The position numbers and the translations under genes were made by a program. From positions 158,722-222,721 of the forward strand of contig NZ_BAYX01000012.1 of the NCBI RefSeq assembly GCF_000696095.1: a stretch of 64,000 nucleotides of DNA, given 5' to 3'. Below are positions 8,365 to 18,066 of the stretch, piece by piece (within the stretch, counting starts at the first letter, position 1; each line of letters starts with the position of its first letter). The DNA comes from Rhizobium rhizogenes NBRC 13257 (lineage in GTDB: Bacteria; Pseudomonadota; Alphaproteobacteria; Rhizobiales; Rhizobiaceae). The notes below the pieces were generated by a model. That model was not told the DNA's origin. It made no database searches and worked only from the letters and a program-made list of their open reading frames with translations.

Positions 8365-10083
8365 ATGACCGCAGTTCGGCTGCTAGAAATTGCGAACTTT
8401 CGCGCAATTAAAAAGCTTCGATGGCTGCCAGGACCCGGCGTAAACTGTCTGGTCGGTCCGGGTGACAGCGGGAAGTCGACTATTCTCGACGCGATCGATT
8501 TATGCCTCGGCGCGCGGCGATCGTTGTCCTTCACGGATACGGACTTCCACGGGATCGACTTTAATCAGCCTATCCGCATTTCGGTTACCCTTGGCGCCCT
8601 CGATGATCCGCTCAAGAACATCGACGCGTATGGCGACTTCCTTGTGGGCTTCAACGCGGTGACGGGAATCGTGGAGGCGGAGCCAGGCGCCGGGCTAGAA
8701 ACGGCGCTGACCCTGCAACTCACCGTACAGAGCGACCTGGAGCCGGAATGGTCGCTCGTGTCGCCGCGCGCGCAGGCAGCGGGACGAACGCGCAACCTCA
8801 GTTGGGCGGATCGCACCCGGATCGCCCCGGCGCGGCTCGGTGGGGCGGGCGACTCACACCTAACGTGGCGGCGTGGCTCGGTGTTGAGCAAAATCACGGA
8901 AGGCAAGGCAGATACATCGAGTGAACTGACCCGGCTGGCGCGCGAGATGCGTGATGCTTTTGATCAGGAGAAACTCAAGGAGTTGGAAGGTTCGTTGAAG
9001 ATCGTCACCGCCGCTGCAGGTGAGATGGGCGTTCCTGTCGGTGCGGCGGTGCAGGCCCTTATCGACGCCGGTTCGATCAGCTTTACGGGCGGGTCGATCT
9101 CGCTGCACGACGAGAGCGGTATTCCACTAAGGTCGCTCGGCTTGGGATCGTCGCGTCTCTTGATCGCCGCTTTGCAGCGGAAAGCTGCAGAGAAGGCAAC
9201 GACCTTCCTGATCGATGAACTGGAATACGGTCTTGAGCCGCACCGCATCATCCGCTTGCTCGGGGCGCTCGGTGCCAAGGAAGAAGTTCCTCCGATGCAG
9301 GTGTTCGCGACCAGCCATTCACCAACGACCGTCACCGAACTGAGCGCTCACCAGCTCCACATTGTCCGACATAAGGATCACGAACACGTCGTGACCCGTG
9401 CCAGCGACGCAGGGAACGTGCAGGGGACGATCCGGGCTCACGCCCATGCCCTGCTTGCCACCTCCATCGTTGTGTGTGAAGGCGGAAGCGAGATCGGCCT
9501 TATGCGCGGGCTGGATCAACATTTTACCGGAACAGGTGAACTATCTCTCGCCGCCTGCGGCGCCACGCTGGTCAACGGCAATGGCGATGAGACGTTCAGC
9601 CGCGCCAACGCGTTGCAGTCCCTTGGATACCGCGTCGCCATCCTGCGCGATAGTGACAAAGCCGCGCCTGCAGCCGCGGAAGCAGCTTTCCTCGCCGGCG
9701 GAGGGCAGGTTTTCGCCTGGGGCGGGGGGCGGGCGCTTGAGCAGGAGCTGTTTGCTGCCTTGTCCGACGCGTCCGTCGCGCAACTCCTTGAGCTTGCGGT
9801 CGAAGCAAAAGATCGCGCACTTATCGACGCGCATATCAAGACGATTTCGAACAGCTCGACGTCGCTGATTGTTCTTGAAACCGACGCTTTGATTAATGGC
9901 TTCGATGCCGCCAGCCGAACGCTCCTGGGGAATGCTGCGGCGCGGTTCGGCTGGTTTAAGACCATTACAACCATGGAGACCGCCGGACGGACCATCGTCG
10001 GACCTTCCTATGCTGCCGCCAATGCCAGTCTCACGAGTGTAATGGATGGCGTGTTGGATTGGATTGAAGATGGCAGCCGGTGA
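8365..10083 (+). CDS. gajA: Gabija GajA-like OLD-family ATPase/TOPRIM nuclease
   Basis: 572 residues, the usual size of GajA. The ABC-type ATPase head has Walker A GPGDSGKS (31-38), signature LGLGSSR, Walker B FLIDELE (281-287) and the H-loop ATSHSP (315-320). The C-terminal TOPRIM domain has the catalytic Glu in CEGGSE (371-376) and the acidic pair Asp429/Asp431 in RDSDK. Known: in Gabija, GajA forms a tetramer that nicks DNA and is restrained by nucleotides. ATG with strong AAGGGGGG ribosome binding site. The next gene is a UvrD-like helicase that overlaps its stop codon, the defining Gabija arrangement. An unrelated OLD nuclease is the alternative, but the size, order and partner favour Gabija. 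Confidence 0.8.
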   Translation: MTAVRLLEIANFRAIKKLRWLPGPGVNCLVGPGDSGKSTILDAIDLCLGARRSLSFTDTDFHGIDFNQPIRISVTLGALDDPLKNIDAYGDFLVGFNAVTGIVEAEPGAGLETALTLQLTVQSDLEPEWSLVSPRAQAAGRTRNLSWADRTRIAPARLGGAGDSHLTWRRGSVLSKITEGKADTSSELTRLAREMRDAFDQEKLKELEGSLKIVTAAAGEMGVPVGAAVQALIDAGSISFTGGSISLHDESGIPLRSLGLGSSRLLIAALQRKAAEKATTFLIDELEYGLEPHRIIRLLGALGAKEEVPPMQVFATSHSPTTVTELSAHQLHIVRHKDHEHVVTRASDAGNVQGTIRAHAHALLATSIVVCEGGSEIGLMRGLDQHFTGTGELSLAACGATLVNGNGDETFSRANALQSLGYRVAILRDSDKAAPAAAEAAFLAGGGQVFAWGGGRALEQELFAALSDASVAQLLELAVEAKDRALIDAHIKTISNSSTSLIVLETDALINGFDAASRTLLGNAAARFGWFKTITTMETAGRTIVGPSYAAANASLTSVMDGVLDWIEDGSR

Positions 10084-11488
10084 AATCGACCTGAATGCAA
10101 TCGGGCGGGGACTTGTCGTAGCGCCTGCTGGCTGTGGGAAGACGCAGCTCATTACGGACGCGCTTGCGCGGCACAGCGGCGCGAAACCGGTTCTGGTGTT
10201 GACGCACACCAATGCCGGTGTTGCAGCTCTGCGTGGGCGTCTCGAAAAGGCGGGGGTGAAGCCGAACTCTTATCGATCAGCCACGTTGGATGGTTTTGCC
10301 ATCCGGCTGATTTCAACATTTCCGCAGCGCGCGGGGCACGATCCGCGGATCATAACCGGTGCCCGGCCGAATTATGAGGCCATCCGAGATGCAGCGGCAC
10401 GGCTCGCCGCCGCCGGACATGTGAACGACATCCTCGCCGCCAGCTACGAAAGGCTGTTCGTCGACGAGTATCAGGACTGCTCGATCCGGCAGCATGCGCT
10501 CGTAGCCTGGCTTGCGCAGAGCCTGCCGACAGCGATCGTCGGAGACCCCTTCCAATCCATCTTCGGCTTCGGGGCCGACCGTCTAGCGGACTGGAATTCA
10601 GAGGTTCTGGCGTTCTTCCCGGTCGTCGGGGAACTGACAACTCCGTGGCGTTGGAACAATGCCGGAGCTGCCCAATTGGGCAGTTGGTTGCTTTCTCTCC
10701 GGCCCCAACTCGCCAGCGGCGCACCGATCGATCTGCGAATGGCACCGGCTGCAGTTCAGTGGATCGAGCTCGACGGCCGGCGCGATGATACGCTTCGTCT
10801 CGCGGCGGCCGCGGTACAAGTCCCTGGCGACGCGAAGGTGCTTATTATCGGCGACAGCACCGACCCGGCTGGACAGCGCCGCTTCGCACGTCAGGTCGAC
10901 GGTGCCGTCACTGTGGAGGCCGTAGACTTGCGTGACCTCATTGATTTTGGCGCTGCCTTCGATGTCAGCCGCCCGGAAGCGCTGTCAGTGGCTGCCGGAT
11001 TTGCAGAAAATCTGATGAGCAATTTTTCAGCCGATGACCTTGTGCGGTCGATCACTGCCGCCCGGGCGGGCAGCCTTGGCCGTGCCTTGTCCGACATGGA
11101 ACAGGCGGCCGTTGTGTTCGAGCAGGAGCGAACGCTCAGCGCGGTTGCAGACCTTTTGGTGTCTATCAACAGGGCGGGTGGGGTGCGGTGTTATCGTCCG
11201 GCGGTGCTTGCCGCAGCACAGCGCGCCCTGCAGCTCGCCGCCTCCCCAGGGGGACCATCCTTCCGGGAGGCGACTGTTGCGATCCGCGAGCAGTCGCGGT
11301 TGGTCGGGCGGCCGCTTGCCAGACGCTCCGTCGGCAGCACCTTGTTACTCAAGGGCCTTGAAGCCGATGTCTCCGTTGTTCTGAACGCCGCTGCTCTCAA
11401 CGCTCGAAACCTCTACGTCGCGATGACGCGTGGATCTAGCCGGGTGATCGTTTGCTCCTCCTCCCCGATACTCAATCCTGTCTGGTGA
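10070..11488 (+). CDS. gajB: Gabija GajB-like UvrD-family helicase
   Basis: A compact superfamily 1 helicase of 472 residues from the ATG at 10070 (MAAGEIDLNAIG), which overlaps the end of gajA by 14 bp; an upstream ATG at 10046 is possible but less likely. Motifs in order: Walker A APAGCGKTQ, motif II FVDEYQDCS, motif III AIVGDPFQSIFGF, motif V LLKGLEADVSVV and motif VI LYVAMTRGSSRV. The size matches GajB, much smaller than housekeeping UvrD. In Gabija, GajB is thought to sense or process DNA ends and activate GajA. Its 3' end lies 9 bp from the 3' end of the convergent AddA-like gene. Confidence 0.8.
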   Translation: MAAGEIDLNAIGRGLVVAPAGCGKTQLITDALARHSGAKPVLVLTHTNAGVAALRGRLEKAGVKPNSYRSATLDGFAIRLISTFPQRAGHDPRIITGARPNYEAIRDAAARLAAAGHVNDILAASYERLFVDEYQDCSIRQHALVAWLAQSLPTAIVGDPFQSIFGFGADRLADWNSEVLAFFPVVGELTTPWRWNNAGAAQLGSWLLSLRPQLASGAPIDLRMAPAAVQWIELDGRRDDTLRLAAAAVQVPGDAKVLIIGDSTDPAGQRRFARQVDGAVTVEAVDLRDLIDFGAAFDVSRPEALSVAAGFAENLMSNFSADDLVRSITAARAGSLGRALSDMEQAAVVFEQERTLSAVADLLVSINRAGGVRCYRPAVLAAAQRALQLAASPGGPSFREATVAIREQSRLVGRPLARRSVGSTLLLKGLEADVSVVLNAAALNARNLYVAMTRGSSRVIVCSSSPILNPVW

Positions 11489-11497
11489 TCACGGGAC

Positions 11498-14400
11498 TCA
11501 CGGTTCGATCCAGGAGACATGCCCAGCTGACATGTAAACGACGGCCCCGCGTTCAGCACCGGTCACGCTCAGATAGTCACGGAGCTGTGCCGCGTGTGCA
11601 CCCTGTGCAGGCGCATCCGGGTTCACATCCGATTTCCAGTCTATGACCAGGGCGATCCGGTCATCGTCGACCCAGACCGCGTCCGCTCGGCCGGCAAGAT
11701 AGCGTGGCGGGGTTGCGGCCCATAGCGGAATTTCGGGTACGAGCTTGCCGACGAACCGCTCAAGCTCGGGCAGGCGCAATGTCCGCAGCGCCGTTCTCCC
11801 CATCTCGGCAGGATCCGGCCTGCGCTCGATGGCGTCGTCATCGACAACGGCTTGCAGTTGGTCAAGCAGTTCGCCTGCGCGCCGGATGGCCTCGTCCTCA
11901 CTATCGGACAATTCACCATTGAGAAGCTCCTCCATGAGCTTGTGAAGAACGGTACCGCGGAGGGCGCCTGCCCCGACAATTCGCTGGCCATCCGCCGTAA
12001 TATCCACGACAAAGCTGTCGATCGTGTCTGCGCTGCGGTCAGGATCGCGCTCGCTCGGACGATCCCAGAGAATTGGTTCCGAGGCAGCCACGATGCGCTC
12101 GCGCTCGGCGATGAAGATCGCATCGGTCTGCTCGTTGGTTAGGATATTAGCAGTGGTCACTTCGGACGCAGGCAGCATGTCAGTCTGAAGCTCACTCAGG
12201 CGCTTTTGTCCCAGATCCATGACCCTCGACCACGAGCGCGACGACGCTCCTGGCAGATCGGGGATTACGAGCAGATCGCGGGCACGCGTGGTCGCAACGT
12301 ACCACAGCCGTTCACGCTGCCTCGCTTCGCGGAATTCCTCCTCGTTGCGGGCGGCTGCCAAGTCGGGCGGCTCAATGCCGCCGACGATCCAATGAAGGGT
12401 ATCGTCCGATTGGCGATACACAAACTGGTCCTGAGGCTTGAAACGAGTTGACGAATTCACCGTAATGACGACAGGCCATTCAAGCCCCTTGGCGCTGTGC
12501 ATCGTGACGATTTCGACCGCGTCTCCAGAGACGTCCACCCGTCCCTCGGGGTGGCGGCGTTTTCGCTCCCACCCCCGCTGGAGATCGAGCGCAAACGCGC
12601 GCAGGCCAGCGACTCCATAGGGCCTGGCGAGCTCGATAATTGCGTCGAGGTTCGCCAGTGCTCGGGCGTTGCGTTGGCCATGACGCGCTGCCATCACCAC
12701 GCGGAGGTTCAAGCGTTCGATCGCGTACCCCAGCAATTGCATGGGTGTGAGTTCCGCGGCGAGACGGTGCAGACCCTGGAGTTTGACAAGCACTTCACGA
12801 GCGAGGGAGTGTCCAACGTCGTCAGCCACCGTCCGCAACTGAAATCGCCGGCGTCCATCCGCATCAGGCTTGAGTGCCGCCGTGACATCGAGCAACTCTT
12901 CATCGCTCATTCCGACAAGCGGGCCGCGCATAAGCGCGCCAAAAGCGAGTGTGTCCAAGGGATCGGTCAAGGTTCGGACCAGAGCCAGAATATCCTGCAG
13001 TTCCTGCCGCCGGAATAGCGCGTTACCTGCCTGAGAGGCGACAGCGACCCGCTGTCCTTCAAGGGCGCGCTCGTAACGCCATAAATCGGTATGGGTGGGC
13101 GCGAGCAAGGCCATGTCCCCTGCGCGAAGGCGACGCTCCGTCCCGTCTGCTTCGGTGATCGTAAGTGCCCCTATCAGGCGTACGCAAAGTTCGGCCACTG
13201 CCTCCGCCTCCGCCTCGCGCTGCTCCTCTGCCCGGGCATCGCGCGGCACGTCGATCGTGAGCTTCGCCGCAGCTGGAAATGGCAGCGGCGGGGGGTTCAC
13301 CGTAGCCGTTAAGGGTACGAAGCCGGGCTGTCCCGGCTTGGCCAGCACTTGCTGGAAAACCTCGTTGACATGTTTTAGCACTTCCGCCCGGGACCGGAAA
13401 TTAGCCGTGACCGCAAGCAGGCAGCCATTCGTTGATTTTGCGATCACCGACTTAGCCACGGCATAAGCTTCGATGTCGGCCCCGCGAAACCGATAGATGG
13501 CCTGTTTGGGATCGCCGACCAGAAACAGTGCGCCGGGCCGAAGCTGAGCCTGTTCCCAGCGAGTGGGAGGCGAGGTTGCCGCGATGAAAAACAAGATCTC
13601 GGCCTGCAGCGGGTCGGTGTCCTGGAATTCATCGACGAGAAGATGCGAGTAGCGCCACGCGAGCCATTCGCGAATTTCCGTATGGTCGCAAACGAGAAGC
13701 CGCGCCTGAAGCAAAAGGTCATCGAAATCCAGCACCGCAGCATCACGCTTGCGAAGTTCATACGCATCGATCACTTCGCTCAAGGCCGCGGCCAGTTCGT
13801 GCACAAGCCTCTGGGCAATCGACCCGATCAAGACGCGGTATGCCGCGCTTACCTGCTCGTAGCGGGCGGACGCTTCCTCACCGCGGCGCTGGCCCTCGAC
13901 CGCTCCGAGGACACTCTTCCAGGCCGCCATTCTGCGATAGGGCTGTAGATCGATGGACCGCGGCAACATCGCTTCGATGCGTGGAGGCTGCGTCAAGCGC
14001 CAAAGCTCTGGAAATGCGGTACTCACCAGGGCCTCGTTATAGAATGCGGCCAGACGCTCTAGGTCATCGATCAGGTCTGCTGTGCCAGTCTCGGCTGGAC
14101 CAGCCGCGTGCCACCGGGAAAACGCCCCGACGGCATCGGTGAATGTCCGATCCGGCCGGGATGAAAAATCAGGTGCAGGTGCGCTCGCGGTACGATGGTC
14201 CCGGCGCAATATGGCAAGCTCGCGAACGCGCTCGACAACGCCAAGCGGGTCGTCCTTGGCCAGGGTGGCGATCGCTCCATCTTCGTCGGCACTGTCCGCG
14301 AGCTTGCCCCTCAGCCACTCGGCAAGCACTTCGTCGAAGAGAGCCTCGGCGACAGTCGCATCAATCACTCTGGATCCGGGATCCAGACTCGCTGCGAGCC

Positions 14401-14788
14401 CGTGCGAGCGGATGATGCCCTGGCAGAAGCCATGGATTGTCGTCGCCGTGATTTCGTCGAGGCGCGGAGCCGCGGCCTCGAGACGAGCAAGCGCATCCGC
14501 GTCCAACGGCTCAGTGAGTATTTTTGCAAGCGCCGGCGGGATCTTTCCGGCGCGGAGCTCCGCAATCGTCCAACGAATTCGCGCTTCAAGCTCGCTTGCC
14601 GCCGGTTCGGTGAAGGTGATCGCGGCGATCTTTGAGGGTTCAATCCCGCTCGCTATCATCATCGCAACACGGGCAGCCATCAACGACGTCTTACCGGTGC
14701 CAGCGGCTGCCTCGACCAGGATGTTGGATATGAAGTCTGTCAACGCGCGTCTGCGAGCATCTAAGTCAGCGGTCACGGACTGCTCCAA
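11498..14788 (-). CDS. AddA/RecB-like helicase-nuclease
   Basis: A 1096-residue UvrD-type helicase with a C-terminal RecB-family nuclease. N-terminal Walker A is EAAAGTGKTS; further motifs are LLVDEFQDTDPLQ, FLVGDPKQAIYRFRGAD and IVTMHSAKGLEWPVV. The nuclease is marked by ALVIDWKSD (about 1047-1054) followed by QLRDYL, the typical D...DWK...Q layout. The start is TTG 14788, overlapping the stop of the upstream partner by 16 bp, so the pair is translationally coupled. Known AddA processes double-strand ends. Being plasmid-borne and beside defence genes, this copy may instead serve defence or plasmid DNA repair; that is inference. Confidence 0.82.
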   Translation of the reverse strand: MEQSVTADLDARRRALTDFISNILVEAAAGTGKTSLMAARVAMMIASGIEPSKIAAITFTEPAASELEARIRWTIAELRAGKIPPALAKILTEPLDADALARLEAAAPRLDEITATTIHGFCQGIIRSHGLAASLDPGSRVIDATVAEALFDEVLAEWLRGKLADSADEDGAIATLAKDDPLGVVERVRELAILRRDHRTASAPAPDFSSRPDRTFTDAVGAFSRWHAAGPAETGTADLIDDLERLAAFYNEALVSTAFPELWRLTQPPRIEAMLPRSIDLQPYRRMAAWKSVLGAVEGQRRGEEASARYEQVSAAYRVLIGSIAQRLVHELAAALSEVIDAYELRKRDAAVLDFDDLLLQARLLVCDHTEIREWLAWRYSHLLVDEFQDTDPLQAEILFFIAATSPPTRWEQAQLRPGALFLVGDPKQAIYRFRGADIEAYAVAKSVIAKSTNGCLLAVTANFRSRAEVLKHVNEVFQQVLAKPGQPGFVPLTATVNPPPLPFPAAAKLTIDVPRDARAEEQREAEAEAVAELCVRLIGALTITEADGTERRLRAGDMALLAPTHTDLWRYERALEGQRVAVASQAGNALFRRQELQDILALVRTLTDPLDTLAFGALMRGPLVGMSDEELLDVTAALKPDADGRRRFQLRTVADDVGHSLAREVLVKLQGLHRLAAELTPMQLLGYAIERLNLRVVMAARHGQRNARALANLDAIIELARPYGVAGLRAFALDLQRGWERKRRHPEGRVDVSGDAVEIVTMHSAKGLEWPVVITVNSSTRFKPQDQFVYRQSDDTLHWIVGGIEPPDLAAARNEEEFREARQRERLWYVATTRARDLLVIPDLPGASSRSWSRVMDLGQKRLSELQTDMLPASEVTTANILTNEQTDAIFIAERERIVAASEPILWDRPSERDPDRSADTIDSFVVDITADGQRIVGAGALRGTVLHKLMEELLNGELSDSEDEAIRRAGELLDQLQAVVDDDAIERRPDPAEMGRTALRTLRLPELERFVGKLVPEIPLWAATPPRYLAGRADAVWVDDDRIALVIDWKSDVNPDAPAQGAHAAQLRDYLSVTGAERGAVVYMSAGHVSWIEP

Positions 14789-17379
14789 AGCTTGGATAGC
14801 GGGCTGTTCACCTGCGCGAAGGGACGTTGCTTGGTACGACGATAGACGTCCAGGTCGGATGGCAGCGCGATCGAAATCGGGTCAAAAAACTCCGGCTGGG
14901 GACCCGGCGCAATCTGCCCGGTCTTCTGAAGTTCGACACCGGCGGCTGTGAAGGTGATGGCTTCCTCGATTGCAGCTGCGAGTTCGTCGTGGACCAAGCT
15001 CAATGTGCGGGCGGGTTCGTTCCTGAGATAGGTCAGCCGAGACTCGACGTTCCGAACCTCCGGCAGCAACGATCTGGCGGCCAGAGCATAGAAAACGCGT
15101 TGCAGCTCCGTTCCTCGATTGAAAACGATAGTTTTCTTCCGCTCGGGCGCCGCACCTGCCTTGTAGTCGGTTATGATGGCCGTGCCTCGAGACCCGTCCT
15201 CGTCGAGCCGATCGATTCTGCCGCGAAATGCGATACCGGTCGCTCCCACCGAGACTGGCGAAAGCGTTGTCCAAGGATGAGGCCCGTCGATGGGCTCCCC
15301 GAATGTGAGCTCCGTCCAACTCATGCCACGAGGTTCTCCAAGAGCATCTCTCAACCCGCGGGATGCGCGTTCGCGGGCCACTGTCATGGTATGGCGCCAT
15401 AGCAGACCCGGTGGGACAGCACGTGCGATTGGCCATGCGTCGCCCAGTCGCCTTGCTTCATCCGCTAGACCGATCTCGATCTCATCGGCATTTATCGGCG
15501 CACCGTCGCGGAGAACGCCTCCAATGAGGGCGTGGACGAGTTCTCCAAACGCGCGATGGTCAAGCGCCAGTGGCTGGGGGTCCAGATTGGGCTCACGCCA
15601 GTGAAGCGCGTACTCCCAGACAAACCCGAGCGGATTGCAAAGGAGGCGATTTAGGGACGTCGTGGATTGTACTTCCGCGAGCGCATCCAGGATCAAAGGA
15701 TGGTTCGCTCGAACCAGGCCGTCATGCATTGTATGTCGCTCGCTGTCCTGCCAAGCCCGCCAGCAGGCGCGGCTAGACCGAACCTGCCGTTGCTTGCCTG
15801 CATCTGCAGGTCTTGCGTACAGGCGATCGCTTTCGCTGAAGGCGTGCCTAGGAATGCCGCTCCTGCTCACGATCCGCTCCTGATCGCGGCGCCATAGCGT
15901 GCTCGCGGCTTGCAGCGCACCCGTCGCACTCCTGTGTCCGCGTGACAGCGCATAGCCGTCAGACTGACTTACGATGAGGTTGTGCATCCTTCGGTCCTCG
16001 TCGGCTATATCAGCTGACGGAAGCCTAATCTTGTCGAGAAGATGCTGCGGCAGCAACGGATCTTCGATCGTTTGGCGCGGCCAGGCGTTTGCTTCGAGGC
16101 CAAGAAGCCGGACATGCTTGCGAGAGGCGCCGGCTAGATGACGAGCCGGTCCCCACACGACGCTGCTGCCGGGCTCTCTCCCGTCATCGACCCGGAGAGC
16201 CTGGAGCGATAGTGCCACTGCTTGGGGAGGCGCCATGCGCAGGGCATCCTGCCACAAGGTGAGCGCCGACCCACGCAACAGAAGATGTCCCGCGCGATCC
16301 GCCTCGAGGATACCGCGAGCGAGAAGCTCGATAACCGGCAACAATGCTTTTTCAGCCGCTTCTCCATCTGCCCGCTCGGCCCGCGCATTCTTGAGGGCGT
16401 GCCGCCAATGCTGCGGACTCGACAGAGCAGCGCTTCGCCGTAAACCCTTTGCCCAGTCGAGGGGGATATTGTGACGCGCTGGAGAAATCCGAGCAAACAG
16501 GAGGCGCACACGTTCTTGCGAGAGACCCCTCAGTAGAACATCAGCGAGCGCGGCGCAGCTTTGGCCCTCGCGCGTCGCCAAAGCCGGGACGCCATGGCTG
16601 AAATGCAATGGAAGCCCGGCCTCGCGCGCAAGCACCAAGAATGTATCGTCCCAAGTTGTCGGCGAAGTGGCTGTGACCGCGATTTCGCTTGGAGATATGC
16701 CGTCTTCCGCAATGAGCGCCCGCGCCCAGCGTAGCGCCTCTCGCACTTCGCTTCGCGGATCGGCGCAGACATCGGCGGCGGCGAGCAGACTGCGGCCGGC
16801 CGGCAAAGCTTCCGTCTTTCCCGGGAACCAGCTCCGCCGGCAATGAGCCGAAGCGACCCATCGCACTGGAACAACACCGCAGAGCTGCACGATGAGCTGG
16901 TGCCAGATAGGCTTGATGTCGGGAACCTCGTGAAGCGTGACCGAACCCAAAAGTTTTGGAGCGTGGTCCAGACGCTTCAGCGCCGCTTCAACGAGATCTG
17001 GCGGGGCAAGTGTACCCGCAGGCAGCGCCTCTCTCACACGTCGTTCCAGCATCGTAAAGTCACGAAGGCGGGGGTTGTCCGCAATTCCAGTTATGATGCC
17101 GGCGTCCCACCAGCTGCGGAGGGCGGTGAGTACAGCAGATGGCATCCCAGGCAGGCCGGCAACCTTTCCGATGTCTTCGTACGCTCCGGCGTCAAGAGCT
17201 GCTCGTATCGCGGGATATAAGATCTCTTGTGACGCCGGCGCTATAAAGCCGCCCGCTAGCCGAGCAGCTAGAAGGGGAAGCGTTAGTATCTGGCGGCCGA
17301 TCGCGCCTTCGCACGCAGCGGCGAGCCGCTGCATCCGCAACGCTAGGGCCCCATCGACAACCACGGTATGAATGAGCAT
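14773..17379 (-). CDS. AddB-like PD-(D/E)XK nuclease partner
   Basis: 868 residues from ATG 17379, chosen for its GGAGGCG ribosome binding site; the frame is open a little further upstream. The C-terminal third carries a RecB/AddB-type nuclease motif (GTAIITDYKAG followed by ELQRVFYALAA). The N-terminal two-thirds looks like a degenerate helicase: no intact Walker A is seen, and the remaining helicase-like blocks are weak (GREPGSSVVWGPARHL). That fits AddB, whose helicase half is often inactive, although the iron-sulphur cysteines of classical AddB are not evident. First gene of the two-gene operon with the AddA-like gene. Confidence 0.72.
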   Translation of the reverse strand: MLIHTVVVDGALALRMQRLAAACEGAIGRQILTLPLLAARLAGGFIAPASQEILYPAIRAALDAGAYEDIGKVAGLPGMPSAVLTALRSWWDAGIITGIADNPRLRDFTMLERRVREALPAGTLAPPDLVEAALKRLDHAPKLLGSVTLHEVPDIKPIWHQLIVQLCGVVPVRWVASAHCRRSWFPGKTEALPAGRSLLAAADVCADPRSEVREALRWARALIAEDGISPSEIAVTATSPTTWDDTFLVLAREAGLPLHFSHGVPALATREGQSCAALADVLLRGLSQERVRLLFARISPARHNIPLDWAKGLRRSAALSSPQHWRHALKNARAERADGEAAEKALLPVIELLARGILEADRAGHLLLRGSALTLWQDALRMAPPQAVALSLQALRVDDGREPGSSVVWGPARHLAGASRKHVRLLGLEANAWPRQTIEDPLLPQHLLDKIRLPSADIADEDRRMHNLIVSQSDGYALSRGHRSATGALQAASTLWRRDQERIVSRSGIPRHAFSESDRLYARPADAGKQRQVRSSRACWRAWQDSERHTMHDGLVRANHPLILDALAEVQSTTSLNRLLCNPLGFVWEYALHWREPNLDPQPLALDHRAFGELVHALIGGVLRDGAPINADEIEIGLADEARRLGDAWPIARAVPPGLLWRHTMTVARERASRGLRDALGEPRGMSWTELTFGEPIDGPHPWTTLSPVSVGATGIAFRGRIDRLDEDGSRGTAIITDYKAGAAPERKKTIVFNRGTELQRVFYALAARSLLPEVRNVESRLTYLRNEPARTLSLVHDELAAAIEEAITFTAAGVELQKTGQIAPGPQPEFFDPISIALPSDLDVYRRTKQRPFAQVNSPLSKLWSSP

Positions 17380-17430
17380 GTTCTTCGCCTCCAAACGCTC
17401 CCGTTCATATGGTTTCACCAATATTTTAGG

Positions 17431-18066
17431 TCAGAGGCGATGCGTATGGACCCACCCGGGCGACAACCGGTCTGCCGGAGCTATCACCTCTTGCTGAGGA
17501 GCATGGCACCTGATGAGCGCGAGCAGCTGCTTGAACTTGTAATTGTCGGTATCACTCTTCCACCGATTGATGAAGTTGCAGACGACCTGTAGATTACCTC
17601 GGGTGTAACCTCCCCCACTGTCGATGCGGTCGAGAGAGCACGCCATCTCTGGATCAGCTATTGCCCCATCAAATTGTACAGCCAGGTCGGATAGTTTGCA
17701 GCGACCTCCTTGGTCGGCAAACAATTCTAGAACGTGGGCAGCGAGTTCTTCCTCGGAGAGGTCGATGGTTTTCACCTTGTTGGATCGTAGGCTTGCGCTC
17801 TTGAGCGACGCTCTGGCGATCCGGTGCGCTGTCCGTGCCATACGTCGGGCGGATTGCAGCCTGAAACGCCGTTCCTCGCGCTCACGCGCCTGCCAGTTCG
17901 ACTTCTGCTCTTCGTAGGTGCCCAGCTTGTCGAAATACTCCGCGGCATGAAACAGAAATCCGGCTGTGCCACAGGTCGGATCGATCACCCGTTCCTCGTA
18001 CGGCCTCTTCAAAACCGGCAGAATGTCGAACTCGCTGAAATCGGTTATTTTAGCTTGTAGCTGCAC
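17431..18066 (-). CDS. HNH-like nuclease fused to a type I methylase fragment
   Basis: 211 residues from a GTG start. Residues about 26-45 (ERVIDPTCGTAGFLFHAAEY) match motif I of HsdM-type N6-adenine methylases (DPxCGTGGF), but the rest of a methylase is absent. Residues about 115-195 (AAHVLELFADQGGRCKLS then SLDRIDSGGGYTRGNLQVVC and INRWKSD) match the C/SLDRID/GN-QVVC pattern of HNH-type endonucleases. A basic, Arg-rich linker joins them. The likeliest reading is a deletion chimera from a lost restriction-modification locus, with the HNH part possibly still functional. It sits 51 bp upstream of the AddB-like gene on the same strand. Confidence 0.5.
   Translation of the reverse strand: MQLQAKITDFSEFDILPVLKRPYEERVIDPTCGTAGFLFHAAEYFDKLGTYEEQKSNWQAREREERRFRLQSARRMARTAHRIARASLKSASLRSNKVKTIDLSEEELAAHVLELFADQGGRCKLSDLAVQFDGAIADPEMACSLDRIDSGGGYTRGNLQVVCNFINRWKSDTDNYKFKQLLALIRCHAPQQEVIAPADRLSPGWVHTHRL

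Noticed and set aside
9541..10212. Long antisense frame of 223 codons opposite the gajA 3' end
   Set aside because: Shadow frame of a high-GC gene; no ribosome binding site and no recognisable protein features.
12497..13018. 173-codon plus-strand frame inside the AddA-like gene
   Set aside because: Antisense to conserved helicase motifs and without start context.
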